Source: JBDNJM01 sp041687755
Lineage (GTDB): Bacteria; Planctomycetota; UBA1135; GCA-002686595
Length of the DNA: 59,392 nt
Assembly: GCA_041687755.1 (NCBI GenBank)
Contig: JBDNJM010000185.1
Location: 1-59,392 of the forward strand
Direction of reading: 5' to 3'
Position numbers and translations under genes: made by a program
Notes under the pieces: generated by a model
What the model was told of the DNA's origin: nothing
The model's database searches: none
Seen by the model: the letters and a program-made list of their open reading frames with translations, nothing else
Shown: positions 34,795-43,986 of the stretch, piece after piece
Layout: each line of letters opens with the position of its first letter
Position numbering within the stretch: the first letter of the stretch is position 1

Positions 34795-34949
34795 AATCGA
34801 CGCGACCCCAAAACTGGGCAGCGCCGATTACCGCGACCTTGAGTCCCTAAAAAAAAGACCTTTACAGCTTGAAGCTTCCGTACCGGTCCACCCGGAGAAG
34901 CTCAAGAACGGTTGTGATGCGCTGGCTCCCGGATCGTCGCCAGGGGGCG

Positions 34950-35951
34950 CTACGAGTAGATGCGTGCCGGGTGCAGCACGGGCACCAGGTCGGAGGGCAG
35001 CTCGAGGCCCTGCAGCAGGAAGCCGCGGTGCCCGCCGGGCGGCAAGCTCGGGAAGATCACGGCCTGGGTGCCGTTCGGCGGCAGCGTGAGCACGTGGATC
35101 GAGCCGGCGGTCCACACCGCGAAACCCGTGTACTCCAGGAGATTGAGCGGGCTCGCCGTCAGTGAGTCCGGCATCCACTTAGACGAGAGCGTCTCGACGC
35201 CGAGCACCGAGACGGACGTCGCGCTACGGCTAGGGATCCTGCCCGCAGCGTCGAACCCCAGCGCGAAAGCCGCGTTCGAGATCGCGCTGAGACCCACGCC
35301 CGCGCCCGCGAACTCGACGCCGCCCGGAGCGCTCCACCCGCCGCACGGCGCTGTCGCCCAGCCGCCCGCGCCGGGCAGTAGCGTGCAACCGAACAGCTCC
35401 ATCGGCACCACACCCGGGCCCTCGGCCACGATGGCGTTGCCGCCCGCCGCGGGATCCATGCAGTACCCGGGCACGAACTCCAGGCCTTCGCCGCCGACGC
35501 CCGCCTGGAACACCGTGCGCGCTGCGGTCAAGCGACCGCCCGCCATGCGCAGCGGAATACCGCCGGCCTTGGCCTCGCTCGGCGGCGTCGCCTCGGCGTC
35601 CGGTCCGATCAGCGAACAGTCGTCGAACTCGACGCGAGAGTCGATCGCCAGCAGGCTGTCGCCGGGCACGAACGAGTCTCCCGGCAGGGCGACCTAGGCG
35701 CCCGTGAAGGTGCAGCCGGCGGCCATCACGTTGGGGTCCTCGAAGCGCACGCCCGGGTGGGCCAAACCGCTGTAGAAGTCCTGGTTGACGCCGACGAAGG
35801 TGCGGTCGTGCAGCATCACGCTGCCGGCGCTGGCCCGCGTGCGGAGCGCCGGGCCGCTGCCGTAGTAGGACAGGTCGAAGCCGATCCCGTCAAAGGTCAC
35901 GAACTCACCGCTGCCGATATTCTCGACCAGCGCGCCCATCGTGGTGGTCAA
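34950..35951 (-). pseudogene. Secreted beta-helix-type protein, 5' truncated, with in-frame TAG
   Basis: Frame 35951 to 34950 is continuous except for a TAG at 35694-35696 (TFTGA, stop, VALPGDSFVPG). It encodes beta-helix-like rungs (NIGSGEFVTFDGIGFDLSYY, FEDPNVMAAGCTFTG, DSRVEFDDCSLIGPD, GVEFAGAGVGLSAISNAAFA) and a C-terminal beta-sandwich ending FLLQGLELPSDLVPVLHPAR. The N-terminal signal peptide is missing: upstream sequence runs into the palindromic element at 35951-36142. CAG to TAG would explain the stop. Together with the truncation this is a pseudogene unless the start has been lost only in the assembly. Confidence 0.6.
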
Positions 35952-36151
35952 GACCTGGCCTGCCTCCGTGTTGTTTTGGCCCCCGCGGACCGACCTGCAA
36001 GTCCGAGCGCAGGAGGGACTTAGTGGTGGAGGGCCGCCCGCCCGCGTCGGGCGGCCGACCGTTGCCCGCTCGGAGCCCTATGCCAAGAAGACCTTTGGGG
36101 CCGCTGGGCGGGACCAGAACAACACGCAGGCAGGGCAGTTCATGGTGGTCA
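35942..36151. repeat. About 190-bp palindromic, MITE-like element between 9-base direct repeats
   Basis: The outer arms GACCTGGCCTGCCTCCGTGT... (from 35952) and the complement of GGGACCAGAACAACACGCAG... (to 36141) match at about 28 of 33 positions. A perfect 9-base hairpin sits in the middle (GGCCGCCCG at 36032-36040, CGGGCGGCC at 36048-36056). TGGTGGTCA occurs directly on both sides (35942-35950 and 36143-36151), like a target-site duplication. No transposase is inside. It separates the truncated beta-helix gene from the propeller gene. Another reading is that the central hairpin is the terminator of the propeller gene. Confidence 0.5.
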
Positions 36152-36207
36152 CGCCGCCGCTGCCCGGCACGCGCGCCGCGCGGCGCAGCGGCTTGTCGAT
36201 CCAAAAC

Positions 36208-38180
36208 TCAAACGGGACGTTGAACAGGAAACCGCCAGGCTTCGTTGAGCTGCCGCTCCGGAAAATCCTTGCTCAGCAGCGCGAGGGCCCGGCCGTTCGT
36301 CGGGTCTAGCTCGAGCGCGCTGGCGGACCAGTTCACGAACCCCGTGGGCGACGTGGGGAACCCGAACTGCCACAAGAAATCCCCCGCGGTCGCCGCCGCG
36401 CGCATCTCGATCTTGAAGCTCTTGCGGTGCAGCGAGACGAGGGTGTCGCCAGCCGGAGCTTCGGCCAACTCCAGGTCGACGCCTTCCCCGAGGCTCTCCC
36501 CGCTCAGCTTGTCGAACCAGAGCACATCGCCGGTCGCCCCGTCGAAGGCCCGCAGGAGCTGGCTCTGGGATCCCGTCGCGGGCTCGTAGAGCTGGAACGC
36601 GGCGGATCCGTCGGACGCCGCCGCGAACAGCGAGGCGGGGCCGAAGTTGCAGAAGTCCTGGAAGCCCTGGCCTGCGTCTGCGCTCCATAGAACGCCCTGC
36701 GTCGCGGGATCGAGCGCGACGAGCCGACGGTCGGCGCCGGCGTCCAGCACGGTCGCGAAGAGCACCGCAGCAGCCTTCGGCGCGAGCAACGCTTCGGCCC
36801 GCGGCTTGACCGCGTCGAAGGCTCGCACGAGCTCCCAGTCTACGGCGCCGCTAGCGGCGCCCCGTGCGGTGACGAGCAGGTCGGTGCTCGCCGCGCCGGG
36901 CAGTTCAGCCGACCGCGCCGAGACCACCAGCGGACCCTCCTCGGCCGCCAGGAACACGACTTCGGTCAGGTCGCCGAAGCCCGCGGGGTACTCCACCGTG
37001 GACTCCCACAGCTCGGCGCCGTCGAACACCGCAAAGCTTGAGCGGGTCGTGCTCCGGGTGTCGCCGCCGAACGGCAGGGGCGGCGTGGAATCGTAGTGCA
37101 GCACGCCCCGCGCGCCGGAGGCGTCGACGTCGAGCCGCAGGCTCTCGGATGGGTTGTGAGGCACCGCCAGCGGTCGATTCCACTGGGCGACGCCAAGAGC
37201 CTGCCGCACCGAGTGCGGGGTGACGCTCGCGGTCGAGAAGTCGATCAGGTCTTCGCTGGCCACGATCAGGTTGGATCCGACCTCGTCGAACTCAAGGGCG
37301 GCGATCGACTCGCCGAGCGCGGCGCTCCAGAGCAGCCCGCCCGACTGCAGCTCGAAGCCGACCAGGTCCACGGTCGATCCGAGCTTCGGCTGCGAGCCCA
37401 CGAACGCCCGCTCCCCGTTCGGCTCCACGCGCAGGGCCCGGAGCTGGCCGTTCTCTAGGAACAAGGCCTGGTTCGCGACGAAGCGGACGGAGCCGCTCGC
37501 ACCCTCGTAGACGATCGCGCGGTCCTGGAAGGAGGCGTTTGGCGCCTCGAGCGTCACAACCGCGACCGATCCCGCCGCGTCGCAGTCGAGCGACACTGGC
37601 GACCTGCCCTGGGTCGTCTCACGCACCCACTCGATCGAGCCGTCCGTACCGCCCAAGGCGATCAGGAAGTGCCGGGCGAATGAGAAGTAGGCCAGCACGA
37701 ACACGCGCTGCCCGTCCCCGAGGCGGCGAGCTGCAGCAGCGAGCCCGACGAGAGCGCCGGCGAGTCCAGCGTCGTCGACCAGACCTCGCTGCCGCCCTCG
37801 ATACGCACGACGCGCGCGCCGCTGGAGCCGTTCCGCAGGGCGAGAAAGGCTCCCGTCCCGCCGGCTGGTGCGGCGAAGTCGCTCACGGACTCGCGCTCCT
37901 TGAGCCCGAACCAGGCCCACTCCTCGGCGCCGTCCCCACCAACCGCGAGCAGGAACGGGTTGCTCTCCGGCCCACCGTCTCCGAAGGCCGTACCGGCGAA
38001 CAAGACAGACTCTCCCAAGCAGGCCGCGCCGAGCGGTACGTCGATGCGCGCACTGGGCGTCGGGATCGCCGTCGTGCCGGCGAGCCCGACGTCCTCGTCG
38101 AACCCTTGGGCGAACGTCGGCGCGAGCAGCGCGGAGGTGAACACGGACGGGACCAGACCGGCGGGGCGAGGCTGCCGCAT
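36208..38180 (-). pseudogene. Secreted PQQ-like beta-propeller protein, one frameshift
   Basis: The ATG at 38180 gives a signal peptide (SVFTSALLAPTFAQG) and then propeller-type sequence (SVLFAGTAFGDGGPESNPFL, EVWSTTLDSPALSSGSLLQL). Near 37720 the frame must change by one base: GDGQRVFVLAYFSFARHFLI continues in the next frame to a stop at 36208. Repeated phrases of the type GSIEWVRET, GGLLWSAALG, GAVDWELVRAF, GVLWSADAG and GDVLWFDKL mark the blades. Adding one G to the four-G run in CTCGGGGACG restores the frame. Probably exported; no enzyme residues are visible. The C-terminus may itself be altered: an alternative frame past 36230 reads LFNVPFEFWIDKPLRRAARV into the palindromic element. Confidence 0.65.
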
Positions 38181-38362
38181 GGCGAGGGGGCTAGGGACGA
38201 GCCGTGTTAGGCGAGAGCTCTGGCCTAACTCTGAGGGTCCGATTCCGGGGGATCGACGCCCCGCCCCTGGCCCGCCCCCCGCGCGCAGGAGCCACCCGCA
38301 CACGGTCCACGAGTCCCCCGCTCGACCGCGCCCGGCCGAATCGGGAAACCCCGCAGCCTGGG

Positions 38363-39511
38363 TCAGCGCTCGCTCGCGTACGCCAACTTGGCAAACGGGC
38401 CGTTCAGGTAAGCCTCGGTCGGGATTTGGCTCTGGAGCAGCGGGCCTTTCAGGTTCTGCTCGAGGATCAGGCGCAGGACCTCGGCGACGCCCGCAGCCGT
38501 CGTGGACTGGATCGCGCGCAGTTCGCGCCCGGCCACTTCGATGCTGGGCGCGAAGATCGCCTGGCGCAGGCCGCGCAGGTTGCCGGCGGAGTCCTTGCCT
38601 TCGACGTCGGCGTAGATCACGACGAGGTCGTCCTGGCAGTGCGGGACAATCGCTTCCATCGCGTCCTGCAGCTTCGCGGCGCGGCCCTGGCCCGCGGGGA
38701 TGCCGGCGAGCGTGTCTGCGACCCACTGGTAGTGGCCGACGTAGCGCAGGGTCTTGTAGTCGAGGTCCTGCACGCGGCCGGCGAGGGCCTGGGGCAGGTC
38801 GGCGGCGCCGCCCGAGGTCAGCGCCTCTTCGAAGGCCTCGCCGTTGACGAGCAGCACCTCGCGCTCGGTCAGGGACGGCAGCGTGACCGTCTCGCCGCTG
38901 CGCACGGCGATCGCGTCCTTGACGTACTCGGTCGCGACACCGACGGGGCTCCAGGTCCAGCCGTAGTAGTGCGGCGCGGTCGCGTGGCGCGTGAGCGCTC
39001 CGACGCGCATGCGGATGCGGTCGACGCCCTCGACGCCCCAGTCGGCGGTCGCCTTCTGGAACAGGTCGTGGGCGAGGACGTTGATGTAGCCGGGCGCGAG
39101 GCCGCACTGCAGGGCGAAGCAGGTGTCCGCGTCCTTCGCGAGGGCCAGGACCTCGTTGGTCTCGGCGACGTACTCGGTCAGGTTCAGGTAGTGGCACTTG
39201 TGCTGCAGCGCGAGGCGCGCCATGCGCGGCGCCTGGGAGCCGGGCAAGCAGTCGATGATCGCGGAGCTGCTGCTAAGGATGTCGTCGAGCGCGGCGCTGC
39301 TGCCTTCGCGGGGCATCTCGATGCCGGTCGCGGCCGGGCCTGTACCGCTCGCGGACGCGAACTCGGCCGCCTCGTTCGCGGCGGCGGCGAAAAGATCGCC
39401 GATGACCACTTCACAGTCGACGCTCGGCTCGTTGCGAAGCAGGAGACCGAGGGCGCGGCCGATGCCGCCGCCGCCGGCGATGAAGATGCGATGGGTGGAG
39501 GGGGCAGACAT
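38363..39511 (-). CDS. Saccharopine dehydrogenase family protein
   Basis: NAD(P)-binding protein of the saccharopine dehydrogenase/reductase family. The 382-residue protein starts with a Rossmann motif (RIFIAGGGGIGRALGLLL), followed by the aspartate strand VVIGDLF, the ASAIIDCLPGS turn and NLTEYVAETNEVLALAKDAD, then the catalytic-half phrase LQCGLAPGYINVLAHDLFQK. Some members work in lysine metabolism, others in spermidine or unknown pathways; the substrate here is not clear. The start at 39511 gives the family N-terminus. It lies alone between the propeller gene and the peroxiredoxin-like gene. Confidence 0.85.
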   Translation of the reverse strand: MSAPSTHRIFIAGGGGIGRALGLLLRNEPSVDCEVVIGDLFAAAANEAAEFASASGTGPAATGIEMPREGSSAALDDILSSSSAIIDCLPGSQAPRMARLALQHKCHYLNLTEYVAETNEVLALAKDADTCFALQCGLAPGYINVLAHDLFQKATADWGVEGVDRIRMRVGALTRHATAPHYYGWTWSPVGVATEYVKDAIAVRSGETVTLPSLTEREVLLVNGEAFEEALTSGGAADLPQALAGRVQDLDYKTLRYVGHYQWVADTLAGIPAGQGRAAKLQDAMEAIVPHCQDDLVVIYADVEGKDSAGNLRGLRQAIFAPSIEVAGRELRAIQSTTAAGVAEVLRLILEQNLKGPLLQSQIPTEAYLNGPFAKLAYASER

Positions 39512-39710
39512 GAGAGCGCTCGAGATTTCGGACTTCGGGGGGCTTGGGGCAGCCCGGCAGCTTAGCGCAATCCCGAGTCTCCCGGGGGCCCTAGGGCGCC
39601 CGGTTCCGGCACGTGGATGGGCCCCGCTGGGGCCCCCCCGCAGACCCTCCCTCGACGTGGACCAGCGGCGGGCCGGCGCGGCGAGCCAGCCGCTCCCGCT
39701 GAGCCGGCCG

Positions 39711-40355
39711 TCAGCCGTGTTTCAGTACGGCGAGGGTGGCCTCGGGCTCGGGCCGGTGGGTGTAGTCGGTGTCGAGTTCGGCGGACAAGACTCGACCGTG
39801 GGTGCCGATCACGTAGCGTGCCGGGATTGGCAGCTCCCAACGCTCGCTCCCGTTGCTAGCGGGCAGGTCGAGCCCGAAGCCTCGGTAAATCGTCACGAGC
39901 TCCTGAGGGAACTCGAAGACCAGTCCGAGCTGCCTCGCGAAGGCCAGGTTCTCGTCCCACAGGAGCGGGAATTCGAGGCCTAGCTTCTTCACGAGCCGCT
40001 GATTGGCTTCATGGGGTTCGGGAGTGATCGCGACGAGGTTGGCGCCGGCGGCGCTCAGGTCGGTGAGAGCTGATTGCAGAGCTTCCAGCTCCGCGTTGCA
40101 GTACGGTCACCAGTGGCCGCGGAAGAACGTCACGACCAGCGGGCCCTGCTCGAGGAGGGCCGCGGATCGGACCGCCGAGCCATCGGCGCTGGGCAACTCG
40201 AAGGCGGGCCAGGCCGCACCGGCCGCCAGCGCCCGCTCAGTGATTCCACTGGCCTTGAGGCTGTCGTTCTGGGCGTGCATCGTGGCTCGCGTCGCCTCGG
40301 GAATCCGTTCGGCCGAGGCCTCGCGGATCGCGGCGAGCTTGGATTTGAGATTCAT
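39711..40355 (-). CDS. Peroxiredoxin-like protein, probable selenoprotein (UGA-encoded Sec)
   Basis: AhpC/TSA-type thioredoxin-fold protein of the peroxiredoxin-like family 2, which reduces peroxides or disulfides. From MNLKSKL at 40355 the frame reads ALLEQGPLVVTFFRGHW, TGA (40107-40109), PYCNAELEALQSALTDLS and on to the stop at 39711 (215 codons in all). In relatives the motif is FYRGxWCPYCNxEL, so the UGA is exactly the first Cys of the CxxC site (codon 83), giving U-P-Y-C. No other disruption exists on either side. A SECIS-like hairpin follows the UGA (see 40076-40109). Selenocysteine versions of this family are known in bacteria. If the genome lacks selA/selB, a TGC to TGA nonsense change is the alternative. 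Confidence 0.75.
40076..40109 (-). promoter_or_regulatory. Putative bacterial SECIS element
   Basis: Reading the minus strand, UGA (40109-40107) is followed after 12 bases by GCGGAGC (40094-40088), loop UGGAA, and GCUCUGC (40082-40076). Seven pairs form, one of them G-U. The loop starts 19 bases after the UGA, holds five bases and has G in its second position. These values fit the published consensus for bacterial SECIS elements: 16-37 bases to the loop, loop 3-14 bases, G in the first two loop positions. Confidence 0.6.
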
Positions 40356-40440
40356 GGGTCGGGACGGGAGAGGAGCGGTGGATCGAGCTCGAGGGACAGA
40401 CATCGCCTGGCTCGGCCGCAGGCACCGTCCAGCTCGCCTC

Positions 40441-41316
40441 TCAGCCAGGGGCGCCATCCTCAGTCAGGTCCAGCGCCTGCTCCAAGTGCTCCATGGCCTC
40501 GGCCGCCGCATGGGGTGCCCGGTGGCTATCGCGGGACAGCTCGACCGCCGCGAGCCCCTCGAACCCCGCCCGCCGCAACGCCCCCAAGGCCCCAGGGAGA
40601 TCCAGCTCTCCAGAGCCAAACATGATGTGATCATGAACCCCCTTAAGCTGGTCGTTCAGCTGCACGGCAACCAAGCGATCCGCGAACTCATGGACGCTCT
40701 CCGCGATCGAATCCCCCGTACAAACGCAGTGCCCGACGTCGAGGGTGAGGCCGAGGTGCACGCCAGTTGCCCCCATCTTCTCCACAAGCTGTCGATAACC
40801 TATTGGTCGCTCGATGAACATCCCGGGCTCCGGCTCGAAGCCGACCTGGACCCCCTTTTCCGCCGCGTGCGCGAGGACTTGGTTGAGGCCCTCGATCAGT
40901 CGCTGCCAAAGCTCCTCCGAACCGCCCCCTTTATCACCCCGTTGCCCCCCCGGCGCCTGACCCGCCCAGAGCGAGACGACTTGCGCCCCTAGCTCGGAGG
41001 CCAGGTCCACCGACCGGCAAAGGAACTTAATGCGACGTTGGCGGTCGCCCGAGCACGCTTCGAGCAACGTTGGGAAGTGCTTCCGAGCCGGATCGAGCAC
41101 GAATCGAGCCCCGGTCTCGACGTCCAGCCTGAGGTCCAGTTCCTCCGCGACCCGCCGCAGCCGCCCGACGACAGCCAGGTCCGGCGCGAGCGGATCGAGC
41201 GGCCCGACGTCAGGGGTGATGGCGACGCCCCGATAGCCCAGGTCCGCCAGCACCCGCAGAGCGTCCTCGGGGCGGTGATGCGCGAAGCCGTTGGTGTTGT
41301 AGCCGAGTCGAAACAT
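40441..41316 (-). CDS. Sugar phosphate isomerase/epimerase-like TIM-barrel protein
   Basis: Xylose-isomerase-like TIM barrel (AP-endonuclease-2 family). The 291-residue protein begins MFRLGYNTNGFAHHRPEDAL, has the metal-ligand strands VGFEPEPGMFI and GLTLDVGHCVCTGDSI, the VHDHIMFGSGELDLPGALGA segment and the late Glu in GLAAVELSRDSHRAP. Members isomerise or epimerise sugars or act in inositol breakdown; the substrate is not clear. Cytoplasmic. It ends 86 bases before the peroxiredoxin-like start on the same strand, so the two may be co-transcribed. It diverges from the subtilisin-like gene. Confidence 0.83.
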   Translation of the reverse strand: MFRLGYNTNGFAHHRPEDALRVLADLGYRGVAITPDVGPLDPLAPDLAVVGRLRRVAEELDLRLDVETGARFVLDPARKHFPTLLEACSGDRQRRIKFLCRSVDLASELGAQVVSLWAGQAPGGQRGDKGGGSEELWQRLIEGLNQVLAHAAEKGVQVGFEPEPGMFIERPIGYRQLVEKMGATGVHLGLTLDVGHCVCTGDSIAESVHEFADRLVAVQLNDQLKGVHDHIMFGSGELDLPGALGALRRAGFEGLAAVELSRDSHRAPHAAAEAMEHLEQALDLTEDGAPG

Positions 41317-41744
41317 GCGTGCCGAAGGTTAGCGGCGGGAAGCCGGAACGCGAACGTTGCGGGAGGGTTGGCCAGGGGTACGCGGGGACGATCGCGGGGT
41401 GGTCGGCCGAGCGAGGGGGCCGCGGGGCCTGGGGGAGGGCTCGACCGCGGGACAATGAGGGGTTGGCCATCCCGAGCCCCCGCCCACCCATCGGGGACCG
41501 AACCGATCGCTCGAGGTTTCGCGCCCAGTCCGGGTTTTCTGAGCCCGAGCGGGCCCTGGACGCAGCCCCCCCCCAGCCCCAGCACTATCCAGAACCCGTC
41601 CGGGTCCTAACGCGGGAGCGGTTCCCCGAGTCGTCGACCCTAAGTCGGTGCCTCTGGGCGATGCTGGCACGTCCTGATTGCCCTCCCGCCCCGTTCGGCG
41701 CGGAGGCCGCCCCTCACACCTCAGTCCTCACTGCTTCGCCGCCG
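41317..41744. other. Divergent intergenic region with a dispersed repeat
   Basis: These 428 bases separate the isomerase and protease starts. A copy of the dispersed repeat lies at 41464-41504 and an eight-C run near 41565. The protease frame is open back to 41319, but that part has no signal peptide and is rich in Arg and Pro, so I treat it as non-coding. Confidence 0.45.
41464..41504 (-). repeat. Dispersed GC-rich repeat, copy 2
   Basis: On the minus strand GGTCCCC and GATGGGTGGG lead into the core GGGTGGGCGGGGGC (41476-41489), then TCGGGATGGCCAACC. It matches copy 1 (24011) at the core and in the GGATGG(C)CCAACC tail. Confidence 0.5.
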
Positions 41745-43982
41745 ATGCTGACCCTCGTCTCCGCCGCTCTCGCACTCCAACTCACACCTTCGACCGCCGC
41801 TCAAGAGGTACGCGGCGTTCAGCCTGAGTCGATCACCCGCGTGGAGCTCCCCGAACTCGGGACCTGGGCCCTCGACCACCGCCGCGTCCTCACCGGCGGG
41901 CAAGTGCAGCGCTGGGCCGTCGACGCGAACGGTGTTCAGCAGTCGGCCGAATGGCTCGAGCAGCAGCGCCGAACCGATTTTGCTGCCCTTGAGCAGCGCG
42001 AGCAGCGGCTCGCGCCCACGCTCCGCGAGCACCTCGCCACCCTTGGCGGTGCGGACCCCGTCGAGGTCGCCTTTTGGCTGCGCGACGGGTTCAGCGCGTC
42101 GACTCCCGCCAGGAGGATCGAAGAGCGGACCCGTGGGCTCGACGCTGCGAACGTTCCCGAGGTTGTCCGAACCGTCCGGCGCGAGCTCTTGGCGGCCTCG
42201 CGCGAGGCGCACGCCGAGGCGCAAGCGACGTTCGAGCAGCACTTGCTCAACGCCGGCGGCAGGGTCGTCACGCGCGGCGGCGCCTGGCCGGTCGTCATCG
42301 CGGAGGTGCCCAGCCAGCGCGTCGCCGAACTCGCCGGCTTCCCCGAGGTGGACCGCGCCTACCGCTCCATGCCCGTGTGGGAGCACGAGGGCGACAACGC
42401 CCAAGCCACGCTGCGCACCCAGACCGTGCTCGATCAGGGGGTCTCGGCGAACGGAAGCGTCGTCCGCTTCCTCGTCAACGACACGTCCGAAGTCGTCGCG
42501 AACAACCCGTACCTGCCGCCGGTCAACTACCTCCTCGGTACCGGCTCCAACAGCTACCACGCGACCGCCGTCGCCGGCAACGTCGCTAACAACCATCCGC
42601 TGTACGCCGCGGCGTCTGCGGGGCTCCCGGAAATCTGGTCGGCGGGGCAGACGGGCGACAGCAATGCTCCGATCGTCTGGGAGGCCGCCATCCTGAACGG
42701 CATCGACTTCGGAAACTGCTCCTGGTGGAACTTCCTGAAGGGCGACATTGAGTTCCTCGACCGCTTCTTTGACTACACCATCCGCAACTTCGGCGTGATG
42801 ATGTTCAAGTCGAACGGCAACCAGGGCAACTCGTCTACGCCTTACGGAACGACTCCCGGGCAGGGCTACAACATGCTCTCCTCCGGCAACTACTCCGACG
42901 GCGACAACCTTTACTGGGAAGACGACCAGATGGCCTCTAGTTCGTCCTACTGGAATCCGGTGACCGGCCACGAGAAGCCGGAAGTCTCGAGCCCTGGCTC
43001 CGGCGTGACCACGACCGGCGTCGGCAGCGACCTCTACTTCGGTTTTGGCGGTACGTCTTCGGCGAGCCCGCTAACCGCCGGCGTCGCCACGCTGCTCGCC
43101 AGCGCCGAGCCTGCGCTGCTCGGCCAGATGACCACCGTCAAGGCTCTGCTGATGGCCAGCGCCTGGCACAACGTCGAGGGCGACGCGTTGATCTCGGACA
43201 AGGACGGCGCGGGCGGCGTGCACGCGGCAGCTGCCTGGTCGACTCTGCGCGACGGCCAGTACGACTTCCGCAACGCGACCGAGGGCGACTTCCCGAATGA
43301 CGTCCTCGAAATCCAGATGGAGCTGGTCGCCGGCGATGCGACCCGCGTGACGGCCCTGTGGTTTTCGAACCCGGACTCGGCCTACTCCACGGACGTGCTC
43401 GAGATGGATCTCGACATGGCCGTGCTCGATCCGAGCGGTGCCGTCGTCGCCGCCAGCCTGAGCGCCGTCAACCCGTTCGAGCACGCCAGCTTCGTGCCGG
43501 CGACTAGCGGGACCTACCGAATCGCGCTCAGCAAGCAGCGCTTCGACGGCACCGCGGAGCCGCTCAGCGTCGTTTGGTCCTCGCGCTCCGACGCCGCGAC
43601 GGCGGTGCTCGCACTCAGCCCCGGCAACACCGTGGCCCTGGGATCCTCCATCGGATTCTCCGTCAGCGAGCCCTTCGAGGGCGCCGGCTCCGGCTACGCC
43701 ATCGCCCTCTCGGGCGGCAACGCCCCAGCCTTCCCCCTGCCCGGTGGCTTCACGCTGCCCTCCGGCTTCGACGCTACGACCTCGCTGGTCTTGACCTTCC
43801 CCGGCGCGACCGGCGTCCTCGACGGTGCCGGCTCCGGAGGCTTCACCGCCCAGGTGCCGAGCAACCCCGCCTACCTCGGGCTGACCTTCCGGGCCTCGGT
43901 CGTCGTCTTCGGCGGCACCAGCGTAGACCTCGACGACGTCTACACGACCAGCACCGCCCAAGAGATCACGATCACGAACTGA
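41745..43982 (+). CDS. Secreted subtilisin-like (S8) serine protease
   Basis: The ATG at 41745 gives a signal peptide (MLTLVSAALALQLTPSTAAQ). Residues 25-210 form a pro-region with long charged helices. The catalytic domain follows: Asp in VRFLVNDTSEVV (about 246), His in GSNSYHATAVAGNVANN (about 272), oxyanion Asn in FKSNGNQGNSS (about 357) and Ser in FGGTSSASPLTAGVATLL (about 438). About 230 further residues are beta-rich and may form pre-peptidase-type or jelly-roll C-terminal domains, ending without a membrane anchor. The His motif (S-Y-H-A-T-x-V-A-G) has Y instead of the usual G before His. It probably degrades proteins outside the cytoplasm. The SDR gene converges with only 4 bases between the stops. 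Confidence 0.88.
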   Translation: MLTLVSAALALQLTPSTAAQEVRGVQPESITRVELPELGTWALDHRRVLTGGQVQRWAVDANGVQQSAEWLEQQRRTDFAALEQREQRLAPTLREHLATLGGADPVEVAFWLRDGFSASTPARRIEERTRGLDAANVPEVVRTVRRELLAASREAHAEAQATFEQHLLNAGGRVVTRGGAWPVVIAEVPSQRVAELAGFPEVDRAYRSMPVWEHEGDNAQATLRTQTVLDQGVSANGSVVRFLVNDTSEVVANNPYLPPVNYLLGTGSNSYHATAVAGNVANNHPLYAAASAGLPEIWSAGQTGDSNAPIVWEAAILNGIDFGNCSWWNFLKGDIEFLDRFFDYTIRNFGVMMFKSNGNQGNSSTPYGTTPGQGYNMLSSGNYSDGDNLYWEDDQMASSSSYWNPVTGHEKPEVSSPGSGVTTTGVGSDLYFGFGGTSSASPLTAGVATLLASAEPALLGQMTTVKALLMASAWHNVEGDALISDKDGAGGVHAAAAWSTLRDGQYDFRNATEGDFPNDVLEIQMELVAGDATRVTALWFSNPDSAYSTDVLEMDLDMAVLDPSGAVVAASLSAVNPFEHASFVPATSGTYRIALSKQRFDGTAEPLSVVWSSRSDAATAVLALSPGNTVALGSSIGFSVSEPFEGAGSGYAIALSGGNAPAFPLPGGFTLPSGFDATTSLVLTFPGATGVLDGAGSGGFTAQVPSNPAYLGLTFRASVVVFGGTSVDLDDVYTTSTAQEITITN

Positions 43983-43986
43983 TCGG

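Noticed and set aside
41319..41744. N-terminal extension of the subtilisin-like protease
   Set aside because: The open frame continues upstream, but the signal peptide starts at 41745 and the extension looks non-coding.
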